DNA from: Spirosoma sp.
Lineage (GTDB): Bacteria > Bacteroidota > Bacteroidia > Cytophagales > Spirosomataceae
Direction: 5' to 3'
Assembly (NCBI GenBank): GCA_025351545.1
Contig: JANXVQ010000092.1
Coordinates: 1 to 8,965, forward strand
DNA: 8,965 bases
Every line of letters starts with the position of its first letter. Positions within the stretch are counted from its first letter, which is position 1. The position numbers and the translations under genes are program-made. Below the pieces are notes generated by a model. The model was not told where the DNA came from. It was given only the letters and a program-made list of their open reading frames with translations, and did not search any database. Shown here one piece after another: positions 6,432-8,965 of this stretch.

Positions 6432-6457
6432 GTCCGCTTTCGGACGCAAATTGTCCG
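6432..6457. promoter_or_regulatory. Triple GTCCG/CGGAC dyad cluster, candidate upstream activator site
   Basis: GTCCG-CTTT-CGGAC (6432-6445) is a perfect 5-bp dyad. A third half-site, GTCCG, follows at 6453-6457, forming a second dyad with the middle CGGAC over a 7-bp spacer. Three ordered half-sites in 26 bp of non-coding DNA are unlikely by chance and resemble a dimeric regulator's binding array. Its distance to the possible -24 element (about 70 bp) suits an NtrC-type enhancer site. The regulator is not proven; the response regulator at 8451 is the obvious candidate. Confidence 0.45.
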
Positions 6458-6493
6458 TTTTTGGCGCTGTAATTCCCGAATTTTCGCCTTCGC

Positions 6494-8215
6494 TTATTGA
6501 CTGACTTCAGCCAGAACATAAGGCAATAACGTTTGGGAGCGGGTGGCAGGATTTAAAAATGGGTACGTCAACTGGCTAACGTGGTAATAGGGGAACATGG
6601 CCAGCCGCCTAACCTGGAATCCGCGCATGGCCAACGAGTCGGCATAAAGGCCCGTCGTGAATACCTGACCGGGACCTTTCCTGAGGTGAACCCGCATTGC
6701 CGAATCAGTACGTGCATAAACTGTAGGGGCATTGGCGTAAAATTCATACGTCCAGAAACTTCCGCCCCCAACACCCGTACCCGGTTCATATAAAACCGTT
6801 GGTCGTTTTGCCAGTTTAGGGTCTGTATTTACGTAACGAGCCGTTGCCATGCCAGCCTGATAGTGCAGAAAAGTTGGGTATAAAAATAGATTGAGCGTAC
6901 CGGTCAGAACCAGCATTGATCCCACCATCCGGCCCGATAATGACAGGAGATTGTTCTGCCGGAAAATAGTGAGCGTAGCCAGCGTAATAATGACTACCCA
7001 AACGACTGCCCCAACTAAATTTTCCGGCTGAACCAGCAGCAACAGGGCAATCGCTATTCCGGCAATCGCTAACCCAATAACTGTTTGCCCGATAGTCCAC
7101 CGGCGAAGGTTAATCGGTTTTAAGCCCACTAAAAACTGCGCTGTCAGGATGGCGTAGAAAGGAAAAACGATGTTTAGATAATGAGGTAATTGAAACCCGG
7201 ATAGCGAAAACAAGGCGAAGGTCAGCAGACCGGAACCAAGCGAAACGTATTCAGGCAGTGGATTCTGTCGTTTAATCAGGCCCGTCAATGCCTTTCCAAT
7301 GCCTATGTAAAGCGGTAATGACCAGGGTAAAAACGCCCAAAGCAGCGTATGGACGAAAAATAATTTGTCACCTTCTCCTTTAATTGGCCCCGTGTTAAAG
7401 AATCGCCCAAACTGGCTGTCCCAGAAGAAAAACCGAACCCCCGAAACCCCCGATTGCCCGAAAATGACTTTTTCCGGGTGTACATCGAATTGTTGATATA
7501 GACAGTAAATTTCGGGAAGTGTGCAGGCAAATGACAAGGCAACGGCCACGTACCAGCGTATCTTGAGCAACTCCCGCCAGTGCCCGGTTAAAAGCCAGTG
7601 CAGTACTAAACCGCCCCCAATTGGGATAAGCACAAAGACGCCTTTTGTCATCAAAGCACATCCGGTCAGGAGTGAACCGATGAATAAATGCAGCGGGCTT
7701 TTAGACGGGCTAAAATTTGGCTGCAGGCCAGTTTTATTGCCCAGAAAGACCCGATAAAAATGATATACTGGTCCGATAATGAGCGGCATCAGGTACGGTT
7801 CGGCCCGTACATCGCTGTTGGATAATACCCCGTGAAATGCTGTCAGGAGCACTAATGTGGCCACTTGTGCAACTGTTTTTGAGTAGGTTAGCCGGGCAAA
7901 CTGATAGGTATAAATTGCGCTGCCGAGAAAAAACAGCAGTGCCGGAAATTTATAGGCAAAGGTGTTGACGCCGAAAATCCGGTAGCTCGTAGCAATGACC
8001 CAGAACGGGAAATGGGGCTTGTCGAGCCAGTCGCTGCCAACCGCGTAAAGGTTCACAAAATCACCGGTTTGGGCCATCTGTTTGGCAATGCAGGCATACA
8101 AGGCCCCATCGAGTTCCATGATGGGAGGGAACAAGCCGGTGGCATTCAGAAATACACCCACCGCAAGTAGGGTATAAAACCAGCGGTCATTGAAGGGAGG
8201 ATACTTATCAGTCAT
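6494..8215 (-). CDS. ArnT/PMT-like (GT39/GT83-type) integral membrane glycosyltransferase
   Basis: This 573-residue polytopic membrane protein has about a dozen hydrophobic segments. The first extracytoplasmic loop contains E34-L-D36 (MELDGALYACIAKQM), matching the acidic catalytic motif of GT-C enzymes, and then DWLDKPHFPFW (62-72), equivalent to the YLDKPP-type motif of ArnT-like proteins. VRAEPYL (136-142) occupies the second acidic loop position, and FQLPHYLNIVFPFYAIL (341-357) matches the conserved KLPHY-like segment. The C-terminal 120 or so residues after the last helix should form a periplasmic domain. Length is close to ArnT (about 550). Such enzymes move a sugar from a polyprenyl-phosphate donor to a lipid or protein on the periplasmic face; neither donor nor acceptor can be told. 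It lies between the response regulator and the transport operon, in the operon's direction. Whether it is co-transcribed is doubtful given the 245-nt gap and the promoter-like sites in it. Confidence 0.9.
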   Translation of the reverse strand: MTDKYPPFNDRWFYTLLAVGVFLNATGLFPPIMELDGALYACIAKQMAQTGDFVNLYAVGSDWLDKPHFPFWVIATSYRIFGVNTFAYKFPALLFFLGSAIYTYQFARLTYSKTVAQVATLVLLTAFHGVLSNSDVRAEPYLMPLIIGPVYHFYRVFLGNKTGLQPNFSPSKSPLHLFIGSLLTGCALMTKGVFVLIPIGGGLVLHWLLTGHWRELLKIRWYVAVALSFACTLPEIYCLYQQFDVHPEKVIFGQSGVSGVRFFFWDSQFGRFFNTGPIKGEGDKLFFVHTLLWAFLPWSLPLYIGIGKALTGLIKRQNPLPEYVSLGSGLLTFALFSLSGFQLPHYLNIVFPFYAILTAQFLVGLKPINLRRWTIGQTVIGLAIAGIAIALLLLVQPENLVGAVVWVVIITLATLTIFRQNNLLSLSGRMVGSMLVLTGTLNLFLYPTFLHYQAGMATARYVNTDPKLAKRPTVLYEPGTGVGGGSFWTYEFYANAPTVYARTDSAMRVHLRKGPGQVFTTGLYADSLAMRGFQVRRLAMFPYYHVSQLTYPFLNPATRSQTLLPYVLAEVSQ

Positions 8216-8259
8216 TTGTTGTCATTGATGCCGCCAGCGCGGTCGTCATTCAGTGTCAT
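8211..8259. promoter_or_regulatory. Four GTCAT direct repeats with 10-24-10 spacing at the glycosyltransferase start
   Basis: GTCAT (ATGAC on the coding strand) starts at 8211, 8221, 8245 and 8255. This gives two pairs with a 10-bp period, about one helical turn, separated by 24 bp. The first copy overlaps the glycosyltransferase start codon. Paired direct repeats one turn apart are typical of tandem-binding regulators. Five-base units are short, so chance remains possible. Confidence 0.3.
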
Positions 8260-8450
8260 CTGTCAGGTTCAGGTATCGAATGGCAGCCACTAACCATACC
8301 GGCAACCGGCGACCCGGAGCAGTAACCACCTACTGACAATAATGACCGCTTAACGACTTTTGAAGGGTCAAAGTACGTAAGAAAACCGTAATTCGTTGGC
8401 TGAATCAGTACCCACGTGCAACAAATCGTTCTGCCTTCTATCTTTGGTAT
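8216..8450. other. Divergent intergenic region between glycosyltransferase and response regulator
   Basis: This 235-bp gap separates two divergently transcribed genes and must hold both promoters. The visible content is the GTCAT repeats near the left side, a small CCGC-CAGC-GCGG hairpin at 8230-8241, and a TAnnTTTG element at the far right. I see no convincing promoter for the glycosyltransferase; a TACTTTG near 8375-8369 has the wrong spacing. A frame open across this gap on the minus strand shows no protein-like composition and is not called. Confidence 0.6.
8439..8446 (+). promoter_or_regulatory. Bacteroidota -7 promoter element (TAnnTTTG) for the response regulator
   Basis: TATCTTTG matches the Bacteroidota housekeeping -7 consensus TAnnTTTG exactly. 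It ends 4 nt before the response regulator ATG at 8451. Transcription would then begin at or within a few bases of the start codon, implying a leaderless or almost leaderless mRNA. No good -33 TTTG-like block is seen about 20 bp upstream, which lowers confidence. No alternative in-frame ATG exists before codon 55, so the start codon itself is well supported. Confidence 0.45.
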
Positions 8451-8965
8451 ATGCAAGATGCTAAACTCTTACTCGTCGATGATGATCCCGACGTATTGCT
8501 AGCCGCCCGGTTGTTGCTCAAACGACACGTCGGAGCAATAGATATCGAGAAAAATCCCGAAAAACTGCCATTTCTACTCAACAACAATCGCTACGATGCC
8601 ATTGTGCTCGACATGAATTTTCAGCGCGATGTGAGCAGTGGACGCGAGGGATTTGCCTGGCTGGATCGCATTTTAGACATCGACCCCAAGGCGCGGGTAA
8701 TTCTCTTCACCGCGTATGGCGATGTTGAAATGGCCGTGCGGGCTATTAAAGCCGGAGCGGTCGATTTTGTGTTGAAACCCTGGCAGAACGATAAGTTTTT
8801 AGACACTATTCGCGGAGCCGTTGAAGGCCGAAAGCAGGGAGGGGAAGAAAAGGACGAACTACCAAAAGGAAAAGATAAAAAAAGTAGTTTCATCAATCAG
8901 TCAATCATTGGCAGTGCTATGCGTCCGGTTCTCGATACCGTTGCGCAAGTAGCCCCAACGGATGC
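8451..8965 (+). CDS. NtrC-family sigma-54-dependent response regulator, N-terminal part (cut by window edge)
   Basis: From the ATG at 8451 there are 171 complete codons with no stop to the window edge. Residues 1-125 form a receiver domain. The acidic pocket is D10-D11-D12 (LLLVDDDPDV), the phospho-acceptor is D54 (YDAIVLDMNF), the switch threonine is T87 (FTAYGD), and the conserved lysine is K109 followed by P110 (VLKPW). A lysine- and glutamate-rich linker follows (about 126-147), then SIIGSAMRPVL...VAQVAPTDA, the opening of the AAA+ sigma-54 activator domain. Its Walker A loop would lie just off the window. A Fis-type DNA-binding domain and a neighbouring histidine kinase are expected further right but cannot be seen. 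In Bacteroidota such regulators often adjoin MacB-type efflux operons, so it is a good candidate activator of the operon at 6248-1. Confidence 0.92.
   Translation, partial: MQDAKLLLVDDDPDVLLAARLLLKRHVGAIDIEKNPEKLPFLLNNNRYDAIVLDMNFQRDVSSGREGFAWLDRILDIDPKARVILFTAYGDVEMAVRAIKAGAVDFVLKPWQNDKFLDTIRGAVEGRKQGGEEKDELPKGKDKKSSFINQSIIGSAMRPVLDTVAQVAPTD

Noticed and set aside
8256..8456. 66-codon minus-strand open frame in the divergent intergenic region.
   Set aside because: It overlaps the regulator's promoter and start, has irregular composition and shows no family resemblance.

Overview
The window looks like chromosomal DNA from a Cytophagales-type Bacteroidota, probably a Spirosoma relative. This rests on intermediate GC, long FtsX/MacB-type permeases with the MFRNYVK-like N-terminus typical of that phylum, start codons without obvious Shine-Dalgarno sequences, a TAnnTTTG promoter element, and an NtrC-type response regulator beside an ABC efflux operon. 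The assignment is by recognition, not by a database search.

Almost everything is on the minus strand. In transcription order, right to left, there is an ArnT/PMT-like membrane glycosyltransferase (8215-6494) and then a transport operon. The operon runs: HlyD-type periplasmic adaptor (6248-5001), MacB/LolD-type ATPase (4944-4267), first FtsX permease (4202-2862), second, intact FtsX permease (2591-159), and the first 21 codons of a third permease running off the left edge (63-1). At the right edge, divergently on the plus strand, is the start of an NtrC-family response regulator (8451-8965, partial). Adaptor, ATPase and permeases would form an inner-membrane efflux or extrusion machine of the MacAB type. 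The response regulator is a plausible activator of it: a possible sigma-54-like promoter and GTCCG/CGGAC dyads lie upstream of the adaptor.

The main anomaly is the first permease, which is broken. It matches the family up to about residue 420. It has lost roughly 320 residues relative to its intact neighbour, and its family C-terminus survives only out of frame, with a further one-base slip, before ending flush against a repeat.

The second anomaly is repeat content. All four intercistronic gaps of the operon hold an inverted repeat. Two of these are copies, in opposite orientation, of a 75-76 bp double-hairpin element. One lies 1 nt past the stop of the second permease and the other abuts the decayed end of the first.

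No RNA genes, CRISPR arrays, transposase genes or phage genes were seen. I see no clearly new biological system. The locus is a recognisable efflux operon with a decayed permease, unusual repeat placement and testable regulation.
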